A stretch of DNA of 64,000 nt, taken from Siphonodentalium dalli. Lineage: Eukaryota > Mollusca > Scaphopoda > Gadilida > Siphonodentaliidae. The stretch lies in contig CP136069.1 of assembly GCA_032622095.1 (NCBI GenBank), forward strand, positions 51,694,760-51,758,759, read 5' to 3'. The translations under genes were made by a program, and so were the position numbers. This document shows positions 9,941-20,985 of this stretch, piece after piece (within the stretch, counting starts at the first letter, position 1; the number at the start of each line of letters is the position of its first letter). The notes under the pieces were generated by a model that worked only from the letters and a program-made list of their open reading frames with translations, was not told the origin of the DNA and did not search any database.

Positions 9941-10271
9941 GCCACAGAGAGTGTATACATATGTATGACATGGTGACACTGCATTGATGATGCAATTGTG
10001 AATGTCGTCAGTGATCAACTTCGAATGTTGATTAAGCCATCAAAACATTATTAATTGAAATATTGTATATAGCTAATGCAGTGCATGGCGCTCACGAAAA
10101 CCTTGACTGGGTGTTATGCGGCCATGTGAAAAATTAATGCGCAGTACGGCGGTCGCAAAATATTATTTCTGATAACGCAGTAAGATTTAATATCCGCGGA
10201 TGCTGCATGTCAACCACTTGACCGTATTTTAATGGTGGTACGACCGCTGTCATTAACGCCCTGTATTCTTG
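9941..10271. other. Intergenic sequence, nothing recognised
   Basis: No gene or repeat recognised between the 9.9-kb block and the third MITE copy. Confidence 0.5.
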
Positions 10272-10668
10272 TTAACCCTTTACCCAACAAACCGGCCAAA
10301 ACCGGCCAAATAAAGCTTCAACAGCCTAAAATATCTTCGGTCTGTCTCAATAGAACCACACAAATATGGATATCATTGGAACCGGCTCCTTGACCACATT
10401 GTGATAGTTACAGTTATGCCCTGTGCCAATGCATTCTCTTATACATGCGAGTCGACCATAGGTCGCCTCGCATATATAAGAGAATGCATTGGCCTAAAAA
10501 AAATTTTTTAACACTTTTTACCATTTTTTCTTACATTCTTTAACAATTTTATAATTTTTAATGTGTTAAGCCATTGCATTCTCTTATATATGCGAGGCGA
10601 CCTATGGTCGACTCGCATATATAAGAGAATGCATTGGCACAGGGCCCTTCTGTTGGGTAAAGGGTTAA
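10272..10668 (+). mobile_element. TTAA-flanked MITE, copy 3, full length (397 bp)
   Basis: Same structure and orientation as 1659-2058: TTAACCCTTTACCCAACA left end, TGTTGGGTAAAGGGTTAA right end, two inverted 69-bp palindromes. Point changes inside the palindromes (TTATACATGCGAG, and CCATTGCATT for CCAATGCATT) show independent mutation since insertion. Confidence 0.9.
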
Positions 10669-11500
10669 AGGGGTTGATTAGTTAGAGCACAGCTTTAGTT
10701 TCTCGATTCCTACTATGAGTCCATTGTTAATGCGATAAACATAGCTTCAACGCAGCATATACCAAAATAGTCGTTCAGATATCCACATTTTCTCACTGGG
10801 ACCATGTATCCTGAGTTTCTCCCCCGGTTTGCATGGTGGCCAATCAACGGCTACTAATCAATTCACTTCAGAATGGCACACAATCGAGAGCTATAATGTG
10901 TCATGCAGTTGGGAAAAACCAAAGCCCAGGTATTGTGCCAAACTCCAGGCAGAGTTATCTCCCATCGCTCCACTGAGATACCACTGCCATAATGACATTA
11001 ATTGGTAAGGAATTCTAACGTGTTTTTAGTTCTTATGTTTTAGGATTAAAATTGTCTATGTCTGGCTCAGTTCATATTGTTCTTATCAATACCGAAAGAA
11101 TTACCATTATTGCAAACTTTAAAAAAAATTTGGTGGTCAAAACAAGATAATAGGTGACTAAATAGTAGTAAATACAGTTCCGAGACGATATGTAAAAATA
11201 GATTTATCGTCTGCAAAGTACACTCATTGTGGCAGTGATATATCGCAGCGATAGCGTAGAGGGCGCTGTATGGAGTTTGGTATTGTGCATGAGTTTGGTC
11301 TGTTTCGATGGGATTATGCGGTTGGAAATTGCAAGGTTGACGCCCCAACATTGGAGACCCTCCAGCCCACGTCCCTGCTCACTTGACACGTTATCAGCGA
11401 TGAACAATAATGTGCCTTATAATAGCCAGGTTCAGACACCCATAACACCGATTTCTAGTGATTCATTTGTGTGAATGTTTAGCTAATAATTCAAACAATC
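10669..11500. other. Intergenic sequence, nothing recognised
   Basis: Open frames of up to 94 codons lie here on both strands (11067-11351 minus, 11229-11474 plus), mutually overlapping and without recognisable motifs. I do not call a gene. Confidence 0.5.
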
Positions 11501-11950
11501 TGTTACTGCAAGTTGAATTTAATAGCCGAGCATTCCTACAAATGATTTAAATAAGATTCAAGTCGCTGCTCATTACAGCACATTTAGTCACTAAAGGATT
11601 AACATCCATATAATAATATTTGTAACTGCATGATTCTTTTCTCTCTTTTTTTCTATGTTACTGCTTGTTGAACTTAATAGCTAAGCATTCCTACAAATTA
11701 TTCAATAGGATTCATGTCAATTCTCATTACAGCGCATTTAGTAACCAAAGGTTTAACATCCATATAATAATATTTGTAACTGCATGATTCTTTTCTCTTT
11801 TTTTTCTATGTTACTGCTTGTTGAACTTAATAGCTAAGCATTCCTACAAATTATTCAATAGGATTCATGTCAATTCTCATTACAGCGCATTTAGTAACCA
11901 AAGGTTTAACATCCATATAATAATATTTGTAACTGTAGGATTCTTTTGCT
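11501..11950 (+). repeat. Tandem repeat of about 154 bp, three copies
   Basis: TGTTACTGC-(A/T)-(A/T)-GTTGAA starts at 11501, 11656 and 11809. Each copy continues with AGCATTCCTACAAAT and CATCCATATAATAATATTTG. The second and third copies are nearly identical and the first is more diverged. Confidence 0.9.
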
Positions 11951-12216
11951 TTTTTGTATCTTCTATTAAAAATTCAGAGATCCCTAGTCAATCTAAAATA
12001 TGATTGAATGAAAGGTTATCGTGCTTGTATATGCTTTAATAGCTGCATATTTTAGAATTCTAGAATTTAACCTAGATAATCAGCATCCAGCAAGCGGATG
12101 CCCGACATAAGTTTCATAATCTGCGTAATCAGAACATTGTATGGGTGTCAACGAACTTTAAACGTCTTATTTTTGGCTTTTTGTTGAGTAAAATACGTCT
12201 ACGAAAATAGTCAACA
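11951..12216. other. Intergenic sequence, nothing recognised
   Basis: Short stretch between the 154-bp repeat and the minus-strand Helitron-like element. Nothing identified. Confidence 0.5.
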
Positions 12217-12786
12217 CTAGCAGATGTGCCCCCTCTTCGTCCGGGCTATTTATGGATTTATTTGTGATCGTCTCCGCCTGGACAAACTATTTTTTCGATC
12301 GGCCCGGAAACATGCCTATATGAGCTAATATGGTCAAGGTCAAGGACAACTTAGGACATGGTCGCACGTGAATTTGGACCCACCCATATTGTTCCCGGGA
12401 TCAAAGTAGGCCTACCGTATACCAAATTTGAGTCGGATCGGTCGAGGTCCAGAAACATGCCTATATGAGCGTATATGAGCGAGATCAAGGTGAAGGACAC
12501 GGTCGCAAGTGAAATTGGACCCGCCCATGTTGTTCCCGTGATCAAAGTAGAACCAGCTACCAAATTTGAGTGGGATCGGTCGAGGTCCAGAAACATACCC
12601 ATATGAGCGTATTTGAGCGAGGTCAAGGTCAAGTACACGGTCGCACGTGAAATTGGACCCGCCCATATTGTTCCCCGGATCAAAGTAGGCCTACACACCA
12701 AATTTGAGTCGGATCGGTCGAGCAGTTTTTCGATTCTATAACACAAATACATATATACAGACAGAAGTTCCAAAATATATAATAGA
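12217..12786 (-). mobile_element. Non-autonomous Helitron-like element C (570 bp)
   Basis: Read on the minus strand it begins TCTATTATATATTTTGGAA right after an A (complement of 12787). It ends with AGCCCGGACGAAG, a partly decayed hairpin, then CTAG (12217-12220) followed by T (complement of 12216). Both termini match element A at 5180-5979, and the A/T target context matches Helitron insertion. The interior consists of a roughly 139-bp tandem repeat in three copies. The 159-codon minus-strand frame over 12351-12830 is that repeat read through, with the same phrase three times, and I do not call it a gene. Confidence 0.7.
12340..12745 (-). repeat. About 139-bp tandem repeat, three copies, inside element C
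   Basis: GGTCGCACGTGAA-type sequence recurs at 12360, 12501 and 12639, each followed by TTGGACC-(C)-(G/A)-CCCAT and ATCAAAGTAG, and preceded by GAGGTCAAGGTCAAG-like sequence. The spacings are 141 and 138 bp. Confidence 0.85.
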
Positions 12787-13510
12787 TAAATTACAAGACA
12801 GATAACTCTATATATCCCGACTACGCTCACGCTTTCCGAAGTCCAGCGCTATGAAATTTCACAATTGTTAACCGGCTATTGACTCATGGAAATGTTGGGC
12901 CTGCAAAACGCGTTATTTTTCAAACTTGCTGGCGACTTTGTGAATTTTGATAGGCGTAACACAGCTTATTGGATAAGCATAGCAAGGCAGGGTTATTCAT
13001 CGAAATTAATGACAAGTGGCGCAAATTTCAACTTATTGCATAGTTTGTTGTGTTTATCATTGTATTCTTTCACAAAATTGGCAGTTTGAACCATGTACCA
13101 TGGCAAATATTAGCCATAGTTTTACCCGTATAGAACGATTGAATGGGGAGAGAACCGACTCGATCAGGAGAGAACCCAAACAGTTATCAAAATTCGCGGT
13201 TTTTGTCGTTGTTATAACTCGCACAATGGAAGTTTCGATATTAACACGCTCATTGGTGCCACAGATTGTGGTGGGATTGAAAATAACTAATCGAATTATC
13301 ACCTAGATGCCTCAAATTTGCGTTTTAACTGTCAAAAAGTCGTGAAAATGTATAATTTCGATCATCAGGAACCGTCAAAAATCAGTCAAGAGCCATCACA
13401 AACCGGCAATAGAACGATTTCCTATGTAACATTTCCTACACAGTGACTGGAGCGCCATAACATACTGCATAGCAGAATATCGCTTAATAGACGGGTATGA
13501 GATGAATCTA
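12787..13510. other. Intergenic sequence, nothing recognised
   Basis: Several overlapping open frames under 100 codons on both strands without recognisable motifs. No gene called. Confidence 0.5.
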
Positions 13511-13708
13511 TTTGGTGTCGAGAGTATGTCGGTCGGCATTCGTCGAATATTTGCCAGGCCACCAAATATTTCCGGTTGTGAAAAATAACATATTTACAAA
13601 TCGATATCTGATAACTCTCAGCTTTGATGGGTGGGTTCCTCGTCTCGAGTCAGATATTATATACCCCCGAAGCCAAATAATTAGCAATTTAGGAGCGTTA
13701 ATTACAGA
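13511..13708 (+). repeat. Dispersed repeat, copy 1 (pair with 19867-20038)
   Basis: Shares with 19867-20038 the blocks TTTGGT-GTCGAGAGT, GTGAAAAATAACA, GCTTTGATGGGTGGGTTCCT and GGAGCGTTAATT-like sequence, in the same order and orientation, with many substitutions and indels. An old interspersed repeat of unknown class. Confidence 0.7.
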
Positions 13709-13933
13709 ATAAAGTAGTTATTTTCATAAATTTTATATACAACAAGCAACGTCATTAGTATATAATTCATATATCACACGAAACCCCTAGTATATCACTA
13801 AAAAAGCCATTACATATTTCCTTATCTATCACTATTGATGAATAGGTGCGTGATTGTTGCAATTACTTGGCATCGCACCAACAACATTTACATTAGTCCA
13901 AAATGATTGCTTTATTCAATAAGGAGTAACTGG

Positions 13934-14030
13934 CATGTGGACTGTTTTTATGGAGATGTAACCGCGGGTTTTGCATACAAGTTATGACCACTCACCTCGC
14001 GGTTACATCTCCATAAAAACAGTTCACATG
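13934..14030. repeat. Hairpin (inverted repeat, about 97 bp)
   Basis: CATGTGGACTGTTTTTATGG and the following bases to ACCGCG are complementary to CGCGGTTACATCTCCATAAA through TTCACATG. The stem is about 33 bp with one or two mismatches and the loop about 31 bp. Confidence 0.85.
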
Positions 14031-14501
14031 ACATTTAATCCTTATATTTATATACATTTAGCGAAAAAGCCACTTTTGTAAATGTATTTAAATCGAAAAG
14101 TGTATCGTGACAAAACCAGCCCAAAATATCCCATAGCGCCCTTGGCAAAGTTAACAGGAACAACGAGGCTCTTTATATTGAAACATGATGATTTATTAAG
14201 TCAATCCTGCGCGAGTCCAAATGCGCCCAAAACATTACGCGTTCTTCTTTCCTAAATTGATGACGCGTCGATGTAATTATGGGGCTGCAGTTATGACCTG
14301 TTGCGCGTTCACCAAGAAATAATTGCAACTAGTCACGTGGGCGCCGACCAATAGGAATGCTGGATTTAGTGATAATTACACTTAGTATGTAAATATATGA
14401 ATTTGGCAGCTTCTTTTAATGATTTTGATTTGTCAAAAAGCCATAAAGCTCTAGTTTAATTCTTTTCGTGTGATATACAAGATCTTCAACTCTTTATTTT
14501 C

Positions 14502-14607
14502 GGATATGTGATTTTATGAAACTCGTTTTATAAATTTGATTCACAACTCGGCTACGACTCATTGTGAATCAAATTGATCAAACTCGTTTCATAAAATCTT
14601 ATATCCC
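14502..14607. repeat. Hairpin (foldback, about 106 bp)
   Basis: GGATATGTGATTTTATGAAA on the left pairs with TTTCATAAAATCTTATATCC on the right, and the inner part TTTGATTCACAA pairs with TTGTGAATCAAA. The centre, CTCGGCTACGACTC, resembles the centre of the 8066-8212 hairpin. Confidence 0.75.
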
Positions 14608-15345
14608 AACACAACTCCATTTTACAGATTCATTGTCGTTTGTTTACGGGCGAAAATTTCCGAATTCAAAAGTTATATTTATATGGCCCGTCTGTGTTAC
14701 ACTAAATCCTGTTCGGTGATTGGTCAACTGCTAATTTGAGTCACCCGTGTTATACCCCAATAACACACAGATAGTAACACGAACACGGCGTCACAAATTG
14801 TTTACCTAATCTGACCTAATCACTAAAAGGGGTCAGCAGAATAATTGGGCGTGATTTTCAGAGTTCAGCCGAATGGCATCCGAAGCCAGTTATTTATATC
14901 GATCTCGCTATCGTTGGATATCTTATATTGGGCTGACTTAATGTACTGTGTGGGCTAGTCTCAAATTCTCGGACCTTCTTTCGATGTGGGGGGTGCATGC
15001 ACGGGTACTCATTTGTTAGTTTTGTTCACTGAAATAAGCACATACTATGTCTTTAATGGTATTTTTCAGAACATATGTTGCCAAAAGCTGATGCATTGCA
15101 GTTGTTCAATAAGAGAACAAGTTCAACAAGGGGAATTACCTGTGAGTGTTGCTACAATTCATGCGATTTACATGAACTAAGATCATACTGCATGCTTCCC
15201 TAGAATAAGAACAGATGTCTGACGTCAGATGCTCTGAAGATGCTGTAATCTAGGAAGAAGGGTGTCGTGCAGTCGAAATAACAGTCTCCTGATCATCTAT
15301 ATATATTAGACCTTCATGTTGGGTAATGTGAGAAAGCATACATGT
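14608..15345. other. Intergenic sequence, nothing recognised
   Basis: No gene seen. A 64-codon frame at 14986-15180 has no recognisable features. Confidence 0.5.
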
Positions 15346-15660
15346 TTGTAAAACCATCATCATTAAGAAAAACATGAACAAATTAGAAATACATTGTTCT
15401 TATCTCTATTATGTTTAACTCCCAGTGATGATATTTTGTGTGCTAAAACCTTTGTTATGTAAACATTACTGTTACAGTAACAGTAATTTTGTCTACACAC
15501 AGTTGAGCAATGTTTTATAATTTCATGAACATGTATACATTATAAATGATCGGAGCAGTGAAAACTATTCCAGAAAACACATAATTTAACCCTTCAACAC
15601 TTTCAGTGCAATTGGAAATGTTTGTTGATAATATGACTGGTACTATAACAGTAATAATTT
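15346..15660 (+). repeat. Dispersed repeat, copy without MITE (empty site)
   Basis: Matches 20293-20542 plus 20931-20985 collinearly: ACATGAACAAATTAGAAA, TCTTATCTCTATTAT, ACTCCCAGTGAT, ACATTACTGTTACAGTA, then ATTCCAGAAAACA and GCAATTGGAAATGTTTGT. At the point where the other copy holds the MITE (20543-20930), this copy has a single TTAA at 15586-15589. It serves as an unoccupied target site. Confidence 0.8.
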
Positions 15661-16040
15661 ATTTACTCAAATGAATGTGTATTATAAACATGTATCCATC
15701 CCTTAACTAACACTATTTCTGATTGGGCAAAAGCCGCCACGTGATAACCCGAAAAAGTCATATTGGATTCCCGAATGTCATATTGGACTCCCAAGTGTGC
15801 AATATCACTTTTTTATCGGGACTCTGTGACGTCACGAATTAAATATTGCGAAATGAATCGGTGAAATTGTGATGCGCGCATTGATTTGTTTTTCATTTCC
15901 GTGTTTACTGTTCCAAATCATGCTTTCTGGTGATCAAATACAGGCTTTTATAGAGAATTAAGTGCCGACAAATACCAAAAATAACCACAAACATTTTATT
16001 CCCAAACTTTGGAAAAACATATAGATGGATAACAAAAATG
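15661..16040. other. Intergenic sequence with repeated TCATATTGGA words
   Basis: TCATATTGGATTCCCGAATG and TCATATTGGACTCCC at about 15759-15795 share a word with the hairpin arms that follow. A TGACGTCA palindrome lies near 15827. No gene. Confidence 0.5.
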
Positions 16041-16203
16041 TCATTATACAATGTTGTGTACAGTATGAGTTTTTCTTGAACTCGTCCAGGTTGTGGCGAA
16101 AAGTCATATTGGACTTGACACTGCGTGTCTCGTCCAATATGACATTTCACCACAACCTGGACTCGTACAAGAAAAACACATACTGTACACAACATTCTAT
16201 GAT
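16041..16203. repeat. Foldback element (about 160-bp hairpin)
   Basis: AATGTTGTGTACAGTATG on the left is complementary to CATACTGTACACAACATT on the right, and pairing continues inward through the CCAGGTTGTGG and TCATATTGGAC arms to a centre of about 15 bp. It lies just upstream of the LINE remnant at 16311. Confidence 0.85.
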
Positions 16204-16310
16204 AACTTTATAATATTGACATTGCATTGCTATATTGCAGGACAAATTTAAATAAACTGATTAATATACTGCTATGATAGGAACTAAACGTATTGGAATT
16301 TTAATCATGA

Positions 16311-17468
16311 AATTTCCAACTATTGAAAATTGAAACAGACAATGAAGCATCTAAAGCGAAAAGATGTTGGCACCTTGGAAAAAGCCAAATAATGGAAACA
16401 GATGAAGTAACACATTTGGGGATACCTCTCAATAAGTCCCGCTTGATGAGCTCTTTCGTAGAAACCATTGTTGATAAAATCAGATCAGTTTACTTTATGT
16501 TGTCCAATTGTGGCGTGTACTCAGGTGGTTTGACACCTATTAGCTCTAAGAAAATTTATGAATCAATAGTTTTACCTAAAGGGTTGTACGGTTCAGAAAT
16601 ACTCGCCGGTCTAAATTCAACCGACTATAATCGCCTTGAAAAAATTCATAGGATGTGTTTGAAGCACATCCAAGGTTTTCATACAAGAACCAGAACTGAT
16701 ATGGCATTGGGTTTCATAGGAATTCCACCACTGCGTGTTTACATTGAACGTAGAGTGTTATCACTATTATGTGCATTATGTCATGTTTCTCCTTACAAGA
16801 GAGTGAAAGAAGTATTCATATGTCGTCTAATAGATGCATTGTCTGGTCTTACTTGTTCACAATCATTTTGCAATAATGCTTTATATGTTTCAAATCAGCG
16901 TAATTTGACAGAACATATTGTGTCTTTTATAGACACGTCCACCTTTATGAATAAATCAATGTGGAAAGAACTTATTAAAGTTTCAGAAGTATCCAATCAA
17001 CGTGACTGGGATAATAGAGTATCATCCGACACCGAATTTTCACGTTTTTTTGCGATACATCCAGCACCTGTTCTTTCTAATCTATGGCGCATTTGTCATA
17101 AACATCCTCGTGATAAACATAAATATGTGCTTGTTGCGCAACTTATATGTTCATCAAATAACAGACTTACTCAATGCAACAAATGTGAAGCGACCATATC
17201 GGATCTAGCGGAGCATCTCGTGGAATCATGCAGATTTCTCACATCTATACGAAACAATATATGGTATGATATCATAAATATATTCGGAATTTCATTTTAT
17301 CACGTACTAGATAACATGAGGCCGGAGCAAATTATTCATGTGTTTTTGGGTCATATGCCCCTCACATTAGAACCATTCGTCGAAGACAAGCTTGAATATG
17401 TGCAATTTTTTATTAACGCTACTTACTCACTGTGGTGTCGATGGTCGGATAACGTATGTCAGGATTAA
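16311..17468 (+). pseudogene. LINE ORF2 C-terminal remnant (RT thumb and zinc-finger region)
   Basis: An uninterrupted frame of about 385 codons that begins only after a stop at 16308, so it lacks a proper start. It lacks the endonuclease and the catalytic core of reverse transcriptase. What remains is the segment after the active site: THLGIPLNKS (the equivalent of the YLG block), then LPKGLYGSEIL, RLEKIHRMCLKHIQGF and the R-x(5)-LLCALC block typical of the C-terminal part of non-LTR retrotransposon ORF2 proteins. It ends with a cysteine-histidine cluster, CNKCEATISDLAEHLVESC, fitting the C-x2-C-H-C finger near the end of such proteins. A 5'-truncated insertion is the usual fate of target-primed LINE copies. 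The frame is intact, so the copy may be fairly young or truncated late. It shares its finger region with the fragment at 57464-58108. Confidence 0.8.
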
Positions 17469-17979
17469 AATGTCGCACGGTAACATTTGCCACATTCTCC
17501 GCTGTTACAACTGAAGGTCTATCCGCTATATATATAAATCAACAGTTTTGTGGAATCGGGTTTGTTAGTCCAGCCCGAGTACACCGGAACACTGAATGAT
17601 TTGGGGCAGCTGTAGACCGCAATGGAGGCACACATATATGCATCCCTGCGGCTTGCACAACTCCTTATACATCAAGTGTTCCGGTGTGTCTCCGGGGGGT
17701 TTTGCATGCCAGGTTCACAGTTTATAGAAACGCAGAATCGTGAATATAAACACTTTTTTTTTCTTCTTCATTTCATTATACGTCATGTTAGTCTGTAAAT
17801 ATTTATTGCTTATTCCATGTATGTTTTTTCAGTTATACTCTCCTGAATTGGAGGAAATAAAGATATATATATATGGCAAGAAACGTGGCCAACAGAAAAT
17901 ACATCGGCATTTTTGTCCCAGTCATAAGTCCTGGGACAAGCCGAGACAGGCGAGACAGAAAAAAATAAAGTATATAGTC
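17469..17979. other. Sequence after the LINE remnant; inverted repeat ACACCGGAACACT
   Basis: Possibly the 3' untranslated part of the LINE, not proven. ACACCGGAACACT at about 17581 is the complement of AGTGTTCCGGTGT at about 17677, giving a hairpin with roughly 85 bp between the arms. No gene. Confidence 0.45.
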
Positions 17980-18170
17980 TGTCTCGCTCCTGTCCCAGTA
18001 GAATCAGTTTGGTCCCTGTTCTCTGAATAAAACTACCCGCTGTTGTTTTTTGTCTCCCTCCTGTCCCAGCAGAATCAGTTTGGTCCCTGTTCTCTGAGTA
18101 AAACTGCCCGCTGTTATTTTTTGTCTCGCTCCTGTCCCAGTAGAATCAGTTTGGTTCCTGTTCCTTGATA
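17980..18170 (+). repeat. 71-bp tandem repeat, nearly three copies
   Basis: TGTCTCGCTCCTGTCCCAG starts at about 17980, 18051 (one change) and 18122, each followed by GAATCAGTTTGGT. The copies differ at few positions. The third runs straight into the hairpin at 18167. Confidence 0.85.
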
Positions 18171-18505
18171 TTTCCTGTCCCAGTAGAAAGGCCTGTGACA
18201 GACCGGGACATAATTATTTTGAAGAGGATCTCATTTGGGAACCGTGGGACAAACTGATTTGACTGGTACAGACCGAGACAAACACATTTCTAATGTTTTC
18301 ATATTAAATATATTATTTGTCTCGGTCTGTACCAGTCCAATCAGTTTGTCTCACGGTTCCCAAATAAGATCCTCTTCAAAATAATTCTGTCCCGGTCTGT
18401 CCCAGACCTTTCTATTGGGACAGGAAATATCAAAGGTAAATAATATATTTAATATGAAAACATTAGAAATGTGTTTGTCTCGGTCTGTACCAGTCAAATC
18501 AGTTT
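18167..18505. repeat. Large hairpin plus a third, direct copy of part of one arm
   Basis: GATATTTCCTGTCCCAGTAG opens an arm of about 115 bp whose complement ends CTATTGGGACAGGAAATATC near 18432; the loop is about 40 bp. After it, 18440-18505 repeats the loop-proximal sequence (TTAATATGAAAACATTAGAA and TTGTCTCGGTCTGTACCAG) once more. This suggests a further duplication event at the palindrome. Confidence 0.8.
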
Positions 18506-19178
18506 TATATTTACCCTTCAAATTGGTGCCGTCTAGATGAGAGATTGGAGGGCAGTAAATTTGATAATAATTTGTTTAGTCGCCGATTACCACAAAACTT
18601 ATACATAATTAGCTCCATGATATCAGGAGTCTAACGATGTGGCTTCATTCGAGTCAGGGGTGCACTGAAGGGGAGAAACGCACTCAAATTGATAAAAGTA
18701 TGTTTAGGGCTGATTTCCACCAAATTGATCAAAATTCTTCTCCGCGACACGAGGAATCTAATCGTGTGATTTAAAGACGCCAATGGTATTACCATAATTA
18801 CCGTGGTAATCATTTGATATTTGCATACCATGGTTGGGATCAGAATTCATCATTGTAAAAAACAAACAAGCAAAGTAAAAGAATTTGACCGCTAAGAAGG
18901 CAAATAAAACAGCGCTGGAAGTTAACGGCGGGTGCTATAACGCACACATCGAGTTATCGTTCCTGAATGGGATAACCGCTTGTCAAGATGTCCGCAGTTG
19001 CAATTTTATTTTTGTGGTAAAACTTGGTAAAAATATTTTGAAAGTAATCAATCTCACAACAACATGTACACCATAGTAAAACCAGGGTTTAACTACAGTG
19101 CATGCGGTGACCATGGTTTTAATTTACCATGTGCAATTTTTCCATGGATAAACCATTTTAGAACTAGTGAATCACCAG
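18506..19178. other. Intergenic sequence with scattered CCATGG words
   Basis: No gene seen. ACCATGGTT-type palindromic words recur near 18827, 19110 and 19142. The fourth MITE lies immediately after this stretch. Confidence 0.5.
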
Positions 19179-19578
19179 TTAACCCTTTACCCAACAAACC
19201 GGCCAAAACCGGCCAAATAAAGCTTCAACAGCCTAAAATATCTTCGGTCTGTCTCAATAGAACCATACAAATATGTATATCATTGGAACCGGCTCCTTGA
19301 CCACATTGTGATAGTTAAAGTTATGCCCTGTGCCAATGCATTCTCTTATATATGCGAGTCGACCATAGGTCGCCTCGCATATATAAGAGAATGCATTGGC
19401 CTAACAAAAATCTTTTTTTAACACTTTTTACCATTTTTTCTTACATTCTTTAACAATTTTATAATTTTTAATGTGTTAAGCCAATGCATTCTCTTATATA
19501 TGTGAGGCGACCTATGGTCGACTCGCATATATAAGAGAATGCATTGGCACAGGGCCCTTCTGTTGGGTAAAGGGTTAA
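19179..19578 (+). mobile_element. TTAA-flanked MITE, copy 4, full length (400 bp)
   Basis: Complete copy in the same orientation as those at 1659 and 10272, with both 18-bp terminal repeats intact and TTAA on both sides. Two palindromes are present; one has a TATGTGAGG variant. Confidence 0.9.
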
Positions 19579-19866
19579 CTATATACTATATCACGATGGT
19601 ACTGATACCATGTTTATTTACATGTGTATCGACAGAAATATTCGGTGATTTGATACCGTTACACTATTATATTGCGGCTATTTAAAGGTACACAATCCGA
19701 TTCGATGGTCCCCATATCATCAGATTCGAACAACAACGATATTTTTTGAAATGCCAGCTTCAGCTATCAGACTCAATTAATTGACAAAATATGAAGCTAA
19801 CCACTGTCAAACTGTAGTATAAAATTGCCCTGAAAGTGTTACATATCATCATTTTGTTCAACACAA
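19579..19866. other. Intergenic sequence, nothing recognised
   Basis: No gene or repeat recognised. Confidence 0.5.
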
Positions 19867-20038
19867 TTTGGTATCGAGAGTTTGTCAGGCGGCCAAATAT
19901 TCCAAGTGGTGAAAAATAACAGATTTTAAAAAATCGATATGAGATAACTCTGAAGCTTTGATGGGTGGGTTCCTTGACTCGAATCAAATGTGATTGCCCC
20001 GGAAGCCAAAGAGATAGCAATTTATGAGCGTTAATTCG
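19867..20038 (+). repeat. Dispersed repeat, copy 2 (pair with 13511-13708)
   Basis: Diverged second copy of the repeat at 13511-13708; see that entry for the shared blocks. Confidence 0.7.
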
Positions 20039-20292
20039 GATTGTGCATCTTTCATCTGAAATAGATGTTGAAATTAAAGATTCCTTGTCCGATTTAACAC
20101 AATAAAATCACGATGGATTTTTGTTAGCCTAGCAAAAAATCCAAAAGCGGTATATAATAAAGAGTGTTCTCCCATTTCAGTTTTGAGCTTTTGTAGTCGT
20201 TTAGACTATTACTTATGGATTGTTTTGTGTGGCTTTTCATTATGCCTGTGCGTATAATACGGAAAAGGCGGAAAATTAGCGAAGGAAATTAT

Positions 20293-20985
20293 TAAAAACA
20301 ATTTGTACAACCATCATCACTAAAACAAAACATGAACAAATTAGAAAGACATTGTTCTTATCTCTATTATTTTTAACTCCCAGTGATCATATGATGTGTG
20401 TTAAAACCTCTGTTATGTAACATTACTGTTACAGTAGCATTAAATTTGTCTAAACACAGTTGAGAAAAGTTTGATCATATCATGATCATGTATACATGTT
20501 TAAGGATCAGGGCAGTGAAAAATATTCCAGAAAACAAATCATTTAACCCTTTACCCAACAGAACGGCCCTGTGCCAATGCATTCTTTTATATATGCGAGT
20601 CGACCATAGGTCGCCTCGCATATATAAGAGAATGCATTGGCTTAACACATTACAAATTATAAAATTGTTAAAGAATGTAAGAAAAAATGGTAAAAAGTGT
20701 TTTTTTTAGGCCAATGCATTCTCTTATATATGCGAGGCGACCTATGGTCGACTCGCATATATAAGAGAATGCATTGCACAGGGCATAACTGTAACCATCA
20801 CAATGTGGTCAATGAGCCGGTTCCAATGATATCCATATTTGTATGGTTTTATTGAGACAGACCCAAGATAATTTAGGCTGTTGAAGCTTTATTTGGCCGG
20901 TTTTGGCCGGTTTGTTGGGTAAAGGGTTAGACTCAAACATTTGAAATGCAATTGGAAATGTTTGTCGATAATATGACTGGTAAAC
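20293..20985 (+). repeat. Dispersed repeat, copy split by a MITE
   Basis: Second copy of the repeat at 15346-15660, interrupted at 20543-20930 by MITE copy 5. Its right end reads GTCGATAATATGACTGGTA (20964-20982), which resembles the unit of the large array starting about 600 bp downstream. Confidence 0.75.
20543..20930 (-). mobile_element. TTAA-flanked MITE, copy 5 (388 bp), inside a dispersed repeat
   Basis: Both terminal repeats are present, opposite orientation to copies 2-4. The left target is TTAA, the right now TTAG, consistent with one substitution after insertion. The orthologous unfilled position at 15586-15589 shows a single TTAA, so this copy documents both the insertion and the four-base target duplication. 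Confidence 0.9.

Noticed and set aside
11067-11474. Mutually overlapping frames of 67-94 codons on both strands
   Set aside because: No recognisable domain, no start context or neighbours to support them. Sizes are within chance expectation.
12351-12830. 159-codon minus-strand frame
   Set aside because: It is three copies of a roughly 139-bp tandem repeat inside a Helitron-like element. The same phrase repeats three times with indels and has no domain.
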